From JAGQOZ01 sp041399205 (GTDB taxonomy: Bacteria; Planctomycetota; Planctomycetia; Pirellulales; Pirellulaceae), in contig JAWKTK010000024.1 of NCBI GenBank assembly GCA_041399205.1, positions 76,115-140,114 of the forward strand: a stretch of 64,000 nt of DNA, given 5' to 3'. Positions 29,730 through 38,930 of the stretch are shown here, piece after piece. Position 1 is the first letter of the stretch. Every line of letters begins with the position of its first letter. Under the pieces are notes generated by a model. That model searched no databases, was not told the origin of the DNA, and saw only the letters and a list, made by a program, of their open reading frames with translations. A program made the translations under genes and the position numbers.

Positions 29730-31946
29730 TCAAAATGCTTCTTTGACAGTTGCCAAGGTGTCTGCCAATGGACGATTGTCTTTGGATTCCAGCTGTGAAT
29801 GTGTTACGGGTACCGGGGCCATTGCGGTGTCGTGATTTGACGGCGCCGTTTCGGGAGCGTTGGCGGTTAGCCGCAACGAATTGCCGATGACAAACAGACT
29901 GCTTCCCACCATGGCCACGGCGGAAAAAATAGGACTGAGCATACCGCTGGAGGCCAAGCCGATCCCAATAACATTATAGGCGAACGCCCAGAACAAATTT
30001 TGTCGAATGGTACGTTTGGTCTTTCTAGCCAACTGGATCATCCACGGCAACCGTTCTAACGTGCTGCCCAACAGACAGATGTCGGCAGCGTCACGAGAAA
30101 CGTCGGCACCGCAATCGAGTGCCAGTCCCAAGTCGGCTTCGGCCAGAGCAGGTGCGTCATTGATTCCGTCACCTACCATTCCCACCGCGCCCAGCAGCCG
30201 ACGCATTTGTTTGATTCGTTCCAGTTTGTCGTTTGGCAAAAGTTCTGCCTGAAACTGCATCCCAAGCTGGTTCGCAATGGCTGCGGCGCGGTGCTGACGG
30301 TCACCGGTCAAGATCTCCAGATGTAAGCCCAAACGCCGCAATTGATCCATCGCCTCTGCTGCTTCAGGTCGCAACGATTCGTCAAACAGGAAGACTGCCT
30401 GGACTTGACGATTCCAACCGATACACGTTGTCGGAGCTGTTGCTTGGTCGTGTACTTCTTGCAAAGCAGGTGTAACTTTGAACCCAAGCTCCAGCAGAAA
30501 TCGCAGGCTTCCCAACGCTGCTTGATCACCGCTTGCGAACAATCCGATCACACCTTGCCCAGAACGTTCTTCGCGTTGTCCCATTGATTCGAATTGACGA
30601 TTCTTCGCATCCCTCGCACGAGCGTCCTTTCGAATCGCGGCGGCCAGCGAATGAGACGAGCCTGATGATAGCCAATGGGCCACCGTCCACACGAATTCAG
30701 CGTCGACTGGCGTGACTAGCGAATCAGAGAATTCAACCGACCTCACTCGGATAGCACCGCTGGTGAGCGTGCCTGTTTTGTCAAAGCACAGCGCGTTCAA
30801 CTTGGCCAGTTTTCCAAGGGCATCGCCATTGCGAAACAGCACTTGCCGCTGGGCTGCCAATCCCATGGCAGCCCACAGTGCCAATGGTGTCGCAATGGCC
30901 AAAGCGCAGGGACAGGCAATCAACACGACCGCCAAACTGCTCATTAACGCAGACTGAAAGCCTGCCGCCTGATAGTGTGAAACAAACGTAAAGACAGCTA
31001 ACACCGCGACGGCGGGTACAAACCAGTGGGTCAAACGGTCCGCCAACTTTTGTTCGGGCGTTTTGGCTTCCAACGACGCAGCGACTGAATTCATCATTCG
31101 CTGAATCATGCCTCCCTGCACCGTAGACGTCACACGAACTTGCTTTTCGGTGCCAAGATTCAGCGTACCTCCAACCACTACGTCACCTGTGGACTTACCA
31201 ACCGGTTGACTTTCGCCTGTTACAATCTGTTCGTCCACGTCACCGGCGCTGTCAATCAAGATTCCGTCTAACGGAATTCGTTCGCCCGGAAGAACTCGAA
31301 CCAGATCGCCTACTTCCACTTGCTGTAGCGCCACCGTTTGATCACTGGATGGCCCAATTCGTCGAACTTGTTCGGGCAACAGTTTCTGCATGGACTGTAA
31401 GGCTTGATTCGCTTTCAGCTTACCCGTGGCTTCCATCCATCGACCGACAGTCACGGCAATCAGAATCATACACGCCACTTCAAAGTAAACGTGTTGCTGA
31501 GACTTCAGCAGCGAAAAAGTGGAATACGCAAAGGCGGCAACTACACCGATGGCCAGCAATTGGTCTGTCGTGATTTGTTTCTTGCGAAGCGAATCCCAAG
31601 CCGACTCAAACAGCGGACCGCCCAACAATATCAACACAGGCGAAGCAAATGCCATGCAGGCATACCGCAATAAATCTCGCAGGACCAACGCCGTGTCCCC
31701 GGAAATATCGTAAACATCCCAGGACCAGAGTGCCATGGTGAACATCATCACATTCATGGCAAAGAAAATGGCGATCCCCAGCTTTGCCAAGGCCCAGCGG
31801 TTCTGCGCAGATTCATCTCCGCCGGCTTGCAGTGAATCGGCTATGCGGCAGCCTAAGCAACAATAAGCCGGATCGTCGGTACTGCTGGACGCGACCGGAA
31901 GTCCGCAATAGACGCATGAATCAGATGGTCGAAGAGAGTTCGTCAT
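29730..31946 (-). CDS. ccoI: Copper-exporting P1B-type ATPase, CcoI/FixI type
   Basis: 738 residues. The N-terminus has paired cysteines (CVYCGLPV, YCCLGCRI) of the metal-binding domain found in CcoI-type pumps. The core has the TGES motif, the transport site CPCALA, the phosphorylation site DKTGTLTSG and GDGINDAPALAEAD. All catalytic residues are present. CcoI pumps deliver copper for the CuB centre of the cbb3 oxidase rather than detoxification. It lies 47 bases downstream of a 58-residue membrane protein and within the oxidase operon, which supports the symbol. Confidence 0.93.
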   Translation of the reverse strand: MTNSLRPSDSCVYCGLPVASSSTDDPAYCCLGCRIADSLQAGGDESAQNRWALAKLGIAIFFAMNVMMFTMALWSWDVYDISGDTALVLRDLLRYACMAFASPVLILLGGPLFESAWDSLRKKQITTDQLLAIGVVAAFAYSTFSLLKSQQHVYFEVACMILIAVTVGRWMEATGKLKANQALQSMQKLLPEQVRRIGPSSDQTVALQQVEVGDLVRVLPGERIPLDGILIDSAGDVDEQIVTGESQPVGKSTGDVVVGGTLNLGTEKQVRVTSTVQGGMIQRMMNSVAASLEAKTPEQKLADRLTHWFVPAVAVLAVFTFVSHYQAAGFQSALMSSLAVVLIACPCALAIATPLALWAAMGLAAQRQVLFRNGDALGKLAKLNALCFDKTGTLTSGAIRVRSVEFSDSLVTPVDAEFVWTVAHWLSSGSSHSLAAAIRKDARARDAKNRQFESMGQREERSGQGVIGLFASGDQAALGSLRFLLELGFKVTPALQEVHDQATAPTTCIGWNRQVQAVFLFDESLRPEAAEAMDQLRRLGLHLEILTGDRQHRAAAIANQLGMQFQAELLPNDKLERIKQMRRLLGAVGMVGDGINDAPALAEADLGLALDCGADVSRDAADICLLGSTLERLPWMIQLARKTKRTIRQNLFWAFAYNVIGIGLASSGMLSPIFSAVAMVGSSLFVIGNSLRLTANAPETAPSNHDTAMAPVPVTHSQLESKDNRPLADTLATVKEAF

Positions 31947-31993
31947 GCACTGATCCAGCCAACGAGACTATTGCGGACGCACAAAATGCACGT

Positions 31994-32170
31994 CTACATT
32001 TTGGTAAACAATTCTACCTGAATCGCCGGAAACAGAAACCGGATGGTGTATACCACTGTAAAGATCCAAAATCCTAACCACATCAGCCGGACATACCACG
32101 GAATGGTATTGCTGGTGTAATGGTGAAATTGATCGTCTGTTTGAATGGTCGAATGTTCCACGTCCGACAT
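31994..32170 (-). CDS. 58-residue single-span protein, CcoQ/CcoS-like
   Basis: Not in a longer frame. It starts at 32168-32170 and stops at 31994-31996. After a short polar N-terminus (MSDVEHSTIQTDDQFHHY) comes PWYVRLMWLGFWIFTVVYTI, a clear membrane span, then an amphipathic tail. The position between the 96-residue protein and ccoI, and the single span, fit CcoQ or CcoS (small cbb3 subunit or assembly protein), but the sequence is too short to decide. The family is inferred from context only. Confidence 0.7.
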   Translation of the reverse strand: MSDVEHSTIQTDDQFHHYTSNTIPWYVRLMWLGFWIFTVVYTIRFLFPAIQVELFTKM

Positions 32171-32229
32171 TTGTCATCATCCCTCGTTCAAAACTTTGTT
32201 CTGTATCGGGTGAGTGCGAATGACCCGGC

Positions 32230-32520
32230 CTATTTCGCGTCTAACATTTCGTCTCGCTCTAACATCGTCTGCTTGGGACCTTCCACGTCGTGGAACATTC
32301 CATTGACCGTGGCCCAAATCAACATGCAGAAGAATCCCATTGTGGCCAGCAAATAGTTGACCATGGGAGTGATGGCAAAGACACCGTCCGATTCGCCCGT
32401 AAACGTATGAATCAATTCGATAAATTTAGCACCAAACCCTAAACCGCTGAAGATCAAGATAAACGCTCCAGCGACGATAGTAATCCAGATTCGGATCTGT
32501 TTTGCCAGTTTCGATTCCAT
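32230..32520 (-). CDS. Two-span small membrane protein of the cbb3 cluster
   Basis: 96 residues starting at the ATG at 32518-32520; an upstream in-frame ATG at 32595 would lie inside ccoO, so I reject it. Two hydrophobic segments (WITIVAGAFILIFSGLGFG and VNYLLATMGFFCMLIWATV) with a polar linker. It follows the ccoO stop by 2 bases, so it belongs to the operon. No family was recognised. It could be an oxidase subunit or an assembly factor. Confidence 0.8.
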   Translation of the reverse strand: MESKLAKQIRIWITIVAGAFILIFSGLGFGAKFIELIHTFTGESDGVFAITPMVNYLLATMGFFCMLIWATVNGMFHDVEGPKQTMLERDEMLDAK

Positions 32521-32522
32521 AG

Positions 32523-33167
32523 TTAGAAACCTTCCGATTTGATGGAGTCGAGTTCTTCGTAGTAAGGATAGGAATCCAACCACGAACCCAACCACTGCAT
32601 ATAAGTTATGATCGCAATGCCTCGTCGATTTGGTTTGTCTGGGGAACCATCAAAGAACCAAGGATATTGTGGCATCACTGATTCGGGCACAATTGACTGC
32701 GGGTTATAGAAATGGGCTGCATGCCAATCGTTTCCATGTCGTCCGCCCTGACGACTCACATCCGGTCCTACTCGGCGAGTCCCAAACAGCACCGGTCGCT
32801 GCAATTCATTTTGGTATTCATCGCTGCTGGATACTTTGCCATAGCGTATCGATTCGTTGGAAACAGGTCGAACAAATTGGCTATGGCAGTGAAAGCATCC
32901 TTCGCCCACAAAGATGGATCGTCCCAGTCGCAAAGCTTGTGCGCAATTCTCTTCGGTCGGCTCGCCGAATGCTTGTCGAAACGGTTCTTCGTAACGCTTG
33001 CTCAGTTCCACGAATTGATACATTACGTTCGAATTGACCATCTCTTCGGCGGTCTTTTCCGGTTGATCCTTGTACATCAACACCGGAACGACGACGTTGG
33101 ACACAAAGGCGAATAAGAAAAATCCGATTCCGCCTACAAATATGACTCCCGCACGACTCTCTAACAT
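32523..33167 (-). CDS. ccoO: cbb3-type oxidase mono-haem subunit CcoO/FixO
   Basis: 214 residues. An N-terminal span (VIFVGGIGFFLFAFVSNVVV) anchors a periplasmic mono-haem cytochrome c with CFHCH as the haem motif and SQFVRPV following it, the CcoO signature. The axial Met is likely in ESVMPQYPW. It passes electrons to CcoN. It is 65 bases downstream of ccoN, in the canonical N-O order. Confidence 0.93.
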   Translation of the reverse strand: MLESRAGVIFVGGIGFFLFAFVSNVVVPVLMYKDQPEKTAEEMVNSNVMYQFVELSKRYEEPFRQAFGEPTEENCAQALRLGRSIFVGEGCFHCHSQFVRPVSNESIRYGKVSSSDEYQNELQRPVLFGTRRVGPDVSRQGGRHGNDWHAAHFYNPQSIVPESVMPQYPWFFDGSPDKPNRRGIAIITYMQWLGSWLDSYPYYEELDSIKSEGF

Positions 33168-33231
33168 CGTTCTTTATATTCTCCGTGAACAGGTATGATC
33201 GATTATTCGGTGACTCACACGTCCGGACGCA

Positions 33232-34695
33232 CTAGGCAGTTGCAGTAGCCGTTGCGTTGGATTCGCCCTTACGCATGGTCATAACCAAGTTGTAAACAAA
33301 ACACAGGAAGCCAAAGAACATGGCCAAACCCGCAAAAATACGTGTGATCCAGAAAGGCTGCGATCCATTTAGGCCTACTTCCCAAGGTTGCAAAGCAGCC
33401 CAGTAATATCCCTGAAACAGTCCTGCCAACGTTAAATCTAAGAACATGACAAACACGCCGACCGCAGAACACCAGTAGTGCCATTCGCAAAGCCGATGGC
33501 TGTACCAGTCTTTCTTTAGTAGGCGAGGTATCAGGTATGTCATCATTCCAAAAATCCATTGGCTGAAGACACCAAACATGACCAAGTGAGCGTGGCCGAC
33601 AACCCAATCGGTAAAGTGAATCAGCTTTTGGAATGTCAGCGTCACTTGGAGAGCACATTGAAAACAAGTGATAAAGTAATAGACAATCCCTGTGTAAAAC
33701 CAACGAATCGGGAGGTTCTTGAATGCCATTCGGCTGTCACCCCAAATGGTTCCAAAGAAATTGATCACCACCGTAGCCACCACAAATTCAACCGCAATTG
33801 TGGAAATCACAGCACCATACTGCAGGAACATTGGAATTGGGGTATATAAAAAGTGGTGAATTCCTTGTAAGGGATAGAAAAACGCCAATCCCCAGAATCC
33901 CACCAGCGACAGCCCGTGGCTCCAAATTGGTTTTTTCAAGATGATGGGCACAAGGTAATACATCAATCCCCAGCCCAACGGCGTCACAAAGAGTCCTACC
34001 AAGTCATGGATGAACAGACCGCCGACCGCTCCGGCACTGGAACCCGCCAACGAATATTCGGGAAGAAAGTTCCCCATGGCGTAGGTCAAGAACGTCCATA
34101 CAAACGCCGCCATGAAATACCATAGTGTGACGTACAGGGAACCTTTTGCCTTTGAAATGGGCACCAAAAAGTTGAACGCGACTAATGCTAAGCCTAGCAA
34201 AGCTACGGGATCAATCCAAAATGGAGTTTCTCCCCATTCAAGTCCTTGAGCTCCCAGGTTCATCGAAATGTGGAGATTTCGAGCCGCTTCCATTACCCAA
34301 TCCTGCGACTGAAACGCAGGACCAATAATGATCCCTCCCGCCGTGCTTAAGACGATGACTTGCCAAGCGAAGAAGATGAAGTAAGACAACCATACACTGG
34401 CAACTCGGTGCAGCGTCAACCGCGGCACCACCCAATGCAACATCCCCAGAAAGGCGTTGGCAATGAATCCGTAAGCCACAGCGTTGGTGTGAATCATCCT
34501 CCAGCGACCGGCCGACAAGAACTCGATGTTTTGAATGGGGTACCAATGCACCAACTGTGCGGCCATCAACAAACCGCCCAACATGGAAATGCCCATATAC
34601 ACCAAGGAAGCATAGAAGAACCAACGAACCAAGCGTTCGTCGACGATATCTTCGTGGCGAGGTATATCGGATTGAACCGTCTTAGAAGAAGTCAT
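33232..34695 (-). CDS. ccoN: cbb3-type cytochrome c oxidase catalytic subunit CcoN/FixN
   Basis: 487 residues with about 12 membrane spans. Conserved haem/copper-site histidines are visible in IHTNAVAYGF, GLFIHDLVGLFVTP, GIHHFLY and VGHAHLVMFGVFSQW. The length matches the family (about 470-490). It reduces oxygen with high affinity and pumps protons. It is followed by ccoO and preceded by an unknown membrane protein and a di-heme cytochrome in the same direction. A cbb3 enzyme suggests respiration in low oxygen. Confidence 0.95.
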   Translation of the reverse strand: MTSSKTVQSDIPRHEDIVDERLVRWFFYASLVYMGISMLGGLLMAAQLVHWYPIQNIEFLSAGRWRMIHTNAVAYGFIANAFLGMLHWVVPRLTLHRVASVWLSYFIFFAWQVIVLSTAGGIIIGPAFQSQDWVMEAARNLHISMNLGAQGLEWGETPFWIDPVALLGLALVAFNFLVPISKAKGSLYVTLWYFMAAFVWTFLTYAMGNFLPEYSLAGSSAGAVGGLFIHDLVGLFVTPLGWGLMYYLVPIILKKPIWSHGLSLVGFWGLAFFYPLQGIHHFLYTPIPMFLQYGAVISTIAVEFVVATVVINFFGTIWGDSRMAFKNLPIRWFYTGIVYYFITCFQCALQVTLTFQKLIHFTDWVVGHAHLVMFGVFSQWIFGMMTYLIPRLLKKDWYSHRLCEWHYWCSAVGVFVMFLDLTLAGLFQGYYWAALQPWEVGLNGSQPFWITRIFAGLAMFFGFLCFVYNLVMTMRKGESNATATATA

Positions 34696-34752
34696 TTTCC
34701 TAACGTATCCCTATAAGAAATTGAATGAGTATTTTGTTCGAAGCGACGTCCA

Positions 34753-35391
34753 TCACGCCACGGCGTGTTCGGTCTGTCGACGATATGGTTCGTGCGCGCC
34801 CCAGGGGTACAGGATGGCCATCGTCCAAGCAAAGACGACGTGAGTGGCGGCTCCTACCCAGGGCGGCAAGATCGATGGATCTACCAACCAATTTCCGCCA
34901 AACAACATAGGTTGTAGCCAGGAAAGTATTCCGTAGAAGTTGATTCCCCAGATCAGCAACCCTAACACGGTTGCCAAAACCAGTCGCTGTACCAAGTTCC
35001 CTTTGGGTAAAAAACGAGCCAGAATCATTTGGAAGGGAATTCCCAGTACCGCTCCGGTTCCCAAATACAAGCAACAGCCAATTGCCAAAGCCATGCCGGT
35101 ATCCAAGTCGTCCGATAACGCTCGTTCACCTAACGGAAAGGTCAAATAGACTTGGATGATGCGCAGGGGTGGCAAGTTGGCAATAAGCGAACCAACTACG
35201 TTGAACAATAAACTGGCAAATGCACTGACCATGCCCAGGAAAAAGCCGCTTCCAGCGTGGTAATCCGTGTAGTAGCCTCGCGACGAATCCCAGGTTTCTA
35301 CGGGGCCGGCAATCTCCTTTTCCAGCTCGGCCATTTCCGACTGAAGTTCTTGCAGACGCTTCTTTTTTGCTTCCATATTTTCCATATTCAA
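34753..35391 (-). CDS. Unknown multi-span membrane protein of the cbb3 cluster
   Basis: 212 residues. The N-terminal third is a charged helix (AKKKRLQELQSEMAELEKEI), probably coiled coil. Four to five hydrophobic spans follow (SGFFLGMVSAFASLLFNVVG, LVLATVLGLLIWGINFYGIL, THVVFAWTMAILYPW). No motif or haem ligand pattern was recognised. It lies 13 bases after the di-heme cytochrome gene and 58 bases before ccoN, so it is part of the oxidase operon. It could be an accessory subunit. Confidence 0.85.
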   Translation of the reverse strand: MNMENMEAKKKRLQELQSEMAELEKEIAGPVETWDSSRGYYTDYHAGSGFFLGMVSAFASLLFNVVGSLIANLPPLRIIQVYLTFPLGERALSDDLDTGMALAIGCCLYLGTGAVLGIPFQMILARFLPKGNLVQRLVLATVLGLLIWGINFYGILSWLQPMLFGGNWLVDPSILPPWVGAATHVVFAWTMAILYPWGAHEPYRRQTEHAVA

Positions 35392-35403
35392 TTCACCTCC
35401 AGC

Positions 35404-36603
35404 CTACGCCGCCTCGTTCAGTTCGGTTGCCGATTCGGATTCCGAACCTTCTTCGCCGAGGCCCACCTTCGGATCGCCTCCTTCGATGATATGCAGCACA
35501 TAATGGACTAAGTTCCAGATCGTTTCAGGGTTTTCGGCAAATGCCTCACCGAAGGCAGGCATCGGAGTACCGTTAATCCCGGTGTAGATGCGACGATAAA
35601 TGTCAATCGGTCGGCGGCCACCGTGAAGTAGCCGAGCCGTAATGTCTGCTGCTGGTGCAGGATTGTTCCAAGCATCGTAGTTGATTTCAATCTTCTGATC
35701 TGCGGCCAGTGCGTTCAACTTTGCCAGGAATTCCTTGCTAAGCCATTCCGTTTGTCCCTTGGCGTCTAAGCCATGGCACTGCACACAACCTTTGCTGCGA
35801 AAGGTTTCTGCTCCTGCCAAGACGCTATCCAGGTCATTGGCTGGTTCTGCCGAGACAGGGAGGATTACCTGCGATTCCGCGTCGGTCCAGTCAGAACGAG
35901 CATTCGTGACGGCGTCGATGAATTCGAAAACTTCAATCGGTTCGTCGGCATCAAAGTCTTCCGCGATCAATGTCATGGTGGATTCGGTTTGTCCGCGAAC
36001 ACTTACATAAATCACAAAGTCAATGACCGCTTCTATGTCTTGATCAGACATCCAGCGAAACGCTGGCATGGATGTCCCCTTCGCACCTCGACGAATAATC
36101 CGCACCAAATCATGTCTGGCGGGCTTGATCCCGTAGGGCGTCGATGTGAATTTGAAAATACCTTGGCGATAGTCCCGAGGCTTAGGCACCAAATATTCTG
36201 CCACTTCTCCGTTGCCATCGCCCGCCGCGCCGTGGCAGCCCGAGCAGCGTTTGGAATAAACCTGAGCGCCGTGGCGAAGTCTGGCCAATTCGTCGACACT
36301 TAGCAGGTCTTCGAAGTTGGATTTTGCCTTTGTTGAATTCGCGGATTCGTCTGCGGACGCTTCGTCCGAATCAGCTTCCGCTTGTTCGGGGTCTTGGGGA
36401 AGTCGAAGCGTCGGATTCGCCGGCGTTCCAAACATGTTCGTCAGCATCGTCTGGATTTGTTCCTGATGCTGCTGAGGTAAGTCATTCAATTCTTCTGCGG
36501 GAGAAAACTTTGCCGTCGGCTGACGATTGCAACCGAAGGCGACAAGCAGAAGCAAACAGACGCTCCAAGATCGTTTTGTGGTTATTCCATCCATTCCAAT
36601 CAC
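35404..36603 (-). CDS. Di-haem c-type cytochrome lipoprotein of the cbb3 cluster
   Basis: 399 residues. It has a lipobox (LLLVAFGC, Cys about 25), an acidic linker, then two cytochrome c domains with haem motifs CSGCH (about residue 115) and CVQCH (about 270), each followed by likely Met ligands (SMPAF, TPMPAF). In canonical operons the di-haem subunit is CcoP, with N-terminal membrane spans; here a lipid anchor replaces them. It is the first gene of the operon and probably passes electrons to the oxidase. The exact role is inferred from context. Confidence 0.9.
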   Translation of the reverse strand: MIGMDGITTKRSWSVCLLLLVAFGCNRQPTAKFSPAEELNDLPQQHQEQIQTMLTNMFGTPANPTLRLPQDPEQAEADSDEASADESANSTKAKSNFEDLLSVDELARLRHGAQVYSKRCSGCHGAAGDGNGEVAEYLVPKPRDYRQGIFKFTSTPYGIKPARHDLVRIIRRGAKGTSMPAFRWMSDQDIEAVIDFVIYVSVRGQTESTMTLIAEDFDADEPIEVFEFIDAVTNARSDWTDAESQVILPVSAEPANDLDSVLAGAETFRSKGCVQCHGLDAKGQTEWLSKEFLAKLNALAADQKIEINYDAWNNPAPAADITARLLHGGRRPIDIYRRIYTGINGTPMPAFGEAFAENPETIWNLVHYVLHIIEGGDPKVGLGEEGSESESATELNEAA

Positions 36604-37011
36604 GCGTAAACAGCTCCCGAAAAATACCTGAATTTCTTAGTTGAGTATTAACGAATGGCCGCTAAGGCATTGCGGATGTCCAAGAGAACGACACGGGCCG
36701 CGAAGTGCCATTCGCTGACGGCCTGACGCCCTGTCATTCCGAAACCTTAACGCCGCCTCAGTAAGAAGTCAGATCGTAACGGTCTTTTTTCACACGAAAA
36801 GTACGCTTCGACGTTTTTTTTGCAAATGGTTCGACTGCGTGGCATTTGCGTGCCATATCGCACGCCTGCACACACCAGCGCGCCCGCCGGCGCTGTGCGG
36901 TGATCGCTTCTTACCTAATCCTGCGAATACTTTTCATTGATTCACTGTCGACCATGGATCACGTAGTGTCGCCAGCGACCGACACGTTTGGCGTTTTGGT
37001 ATAGCCCTTGC
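36604..37011. other. Divergent promoter region of the cbb3 operon and PP2C gene
   Basis: 408 bases between the minus-strand cytochrome gene and the plus-strand phosphatase. It contains several T-tracts (TTTTTT at about 36785 and TTTTTTTT at about 36815) but no gene. I looked for an FNR/Anr-type TTGAT-N4-ATCAA site, expected before a low-oxygen oxidase, and did not find one. Promoters for both directions should be here. Confidence 0.55.
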
Positions 37012-37905
37012 ATGAAATTCTTGCCACGCTTAGCCACTTTGTTGGCAGGCCAGGCAGCACTAGGATTTACGTTGGGCCACTACCTTGATGGTGGCTCAAC
37101 GGAAAGGGATGTCCCATTAATGCACACTTCAACGGCAACAACAGAAATCATGTTGGCAAGTTGGTATACAGACCAAGGAAGTTTTCGCAGTCGCAATGAA
37201 GATTGCTGCTTCGTTGATTTAGATCTAGGAGTTTTCATGGTCGCCGATGGCGTTGGCGGGCATGCAGGCGGAGACATTGCCAGTCGAATTGCGACGGATG
37301 AATTTGCGGATCAATTGCAGCGGTTACTGAGTTCTGACTTCGAATTATCGATTGGTGCAATCGAGGCGTGTGTTTGCCGAGCGATCCGGGCGGCACAATA
37401 TAAGTATGCAGGCTTTGCCGTTGCGGATTTTTCGTTAAAAAAAATGGCTTGCTGCTTGGCATTTGCCGTCGCAAAAGGTGGCCATCTGTATTACGGTCGC
37501 ATTGGTGACTGCCGGGTCTACACCTATCAAGACGGTCAGTTGCGGCTTCTGCTAAACGACGAATCGTATGTGCAAGAGCTAGTGGATAGAAACTTGCTTT
37601 CTGTGGCCGAGGCCAAGACTAGTCATCTGCGACATTTGATCACCAATTGTTTGAGCCAATCGACGCCCTGTGCCCTGAGCGTGTATCATCAGCCTTTGGT
37701 TCCCGGGACACAAGTGATCCTGACCACGGACGGCGTGTCGGATTTTCTGGAACGGGATGACTTTTCGCAAACGCTGGACGCGTGTGATCGGAGCGAAGCA
37801 GCGAAACAACTGGTGGACAAAGCACTGCTCAATGGGTCTCGTGATAACCTGACCTGCATCACATTGGAATATGCACTTAATTTTGTCGAACAGGATTCGA
37901 TTTGA
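37012..37905 (+). CDS. PP2C-family Ser/Thr phosphatase
   Basis: About 297 residues. The PP2C core has the metal-binding RNEDCCFVD, MVADGVGGHAGGD, GDCRVY, TTDGVSD and SRDNLTCI motifs, so it is predicted active. Residues 1-40 before the core are poorly conserved, with a hydrophobic stretch, and the start is uncertain: ATG 37012 is used here, but a TTG at 36988 or the ATG at about 37120 are possible. It removes phosphate from proteins, perhaps countering Hanks-type kinases. The next gene overlaps it by 4 bases. Confidence 0.9.
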   Translation: MKFLPRLATLLAGQAALGFTLGHYLDGGSTERDVPLMHTSTATTEIMLASWYTDQGSFRSRNEDCCFVDLDLGVFMVADGVGGHAGGDIASRIATDEFADQLQRLLSSDFELSIGAIEACVCRAIRAAQYKYAGFAVADFSLKKMACCLAFAVAKGGHLYYGRIGDCRVYTYQDGQLRLLLNDESYVQELVDRNLLSVAEAKTSHLRHLITNCLSQSTPCALSVYHQPLVPGTQVILTTDGVSDFLERDDFSQTLDACDRSEAAKQLVDKALLNGSRDNLTCITLEYALNFVEQDSI

Positions 37906-38657
37906 ATTCATCACCTATCGATAAGAAGTTGCGTGACGAACATACGCATGACGCTATCGTTCGCCGTATTAGTTCTGTCAATCGCCCCAGCTACTTTGGC
38001 GATTTCGTGTTAGGCGCGGTAGATGGCGCGGTAACCACGTTTGCCATTGTCGCCGGGTCTGCCGGTGCGGGGATTTCTAGTGGTGCGGCGTTGGTCCTGG
38101 GGGTCGCCAACGTGTTGGCTGACGGGCTGAGTATGGCAGCGGGAAACTTCCTTCGTTCTAAAGCGGAAAAACAAGTATCCGAACGATTTCGCCGGATGGA
38201 GGAAATGCATATTGATTTGATTCCGGATGGAGAACGAGAAGAAATTCGCCAGATCTTTCGACAAAAAGGATTTGAAGACGAACTTTTGGAAGACGTGGTC
38301 AGCGTGATTACCAGTGATCGCGAACGCTGGGTCAACACGATGTTGGCCGAAGAATGGGGACTATCCTTGGAGTACGCATCACCTACCAAAACGGCCGCCG
38401 TGACTTATTTGGCTTTTGTCATTGCCGGAGTCATTCCGCTAATACCACTGGTGGTTGATCTGCGAAGTGCCGCAACTCAGCAGTTCTTGCCGAGTTGCAT
38501 TCTTACGGGAATGGTATTCTTTGTCGTGGGTTGGTTGCGAGGTATCGTCACCGAACGATCTCGTTGGGCCAATGCCATTGAAACCGTGTTGTTGGGCGGA
38601 GTCGCCGCGACGGTAGCTTATGTGGTAGGAGCCATGCTTCGCGATCTTGCGTTTTGA
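37902..38657 (+). CDS. VIT/CCC1-family iron-manganese transporter
   Basis: 251 residues starting at a TTG that overlaps the phosphatase stop (TTGA), so translation is probably coupled. The VIT1 signature is present: GDFVLGAVDGAVTTFAIVAG and SMAAGNFLRSKAEKQ, then a charged cytosolic stretch with repeated Glu (EREEIRQIFRQKGFEDELLE, metal-binding region), then membrane spans (YLAFVIAGVIPLIPLVVDL, MVFFVVGWLRG). Members move Fe2+ or Mn2+ out of the cytosol. Next to an oxidase cluster, an iron- or manganese-linked role is plausible. Confidence 0.9.
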   Translation: MNSSPIDKKLRDEHTHDAIVRRISSVNRPSYFGDFVLGAVDGAVTTFAIVAGSAGAGISSGAALVLGVANVLADGLSMAAGNFLRSKAEKQVSERFRRMEEMHIDLIPDGEREEIRQIFRQKGFEDELLEDVVSVITSDRERWVNTMLAEEWGLSLEYASPTKTAAVTYLAFVIAGVIPLIPLVVDLRSAATQQFLPSCILTGMVFFVVGWLRGIVTERSRWANAIETVLLGGVAATVAYVVGAMLRDLAF

Positions 38658-38930
38658 TTCAGAAGTCTCCCAGTGATGGAGCGAAGTTGCCGGCTGCTTC
38701 GAATTCTATCGCTTGCCAGCGGACGATTCATGGCTTCGAAAACACCAGCAGCTGGCTGGCGTTACTGGCCTTGCGCAATGCGCTTGCTTAACACAGATAT
38801 GATTCCTTATTTCAGGAGCACAAAAGCAAGACGTGCGATTGGCATCCGGATTGCTTCTACATGTCATGTTTACCGCAAACTTCTCGAATACTTCGTCAAG
38901 GCGGCAGTCAACACGACATGAGGAACAGAA

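Noticed and set aside
36604..37011. FNR/Anr-type low-oxygen site before the cbb3 operon
   Set aside because: No TTGAT-N4-ATCAA or close variant was found by reading both strands.
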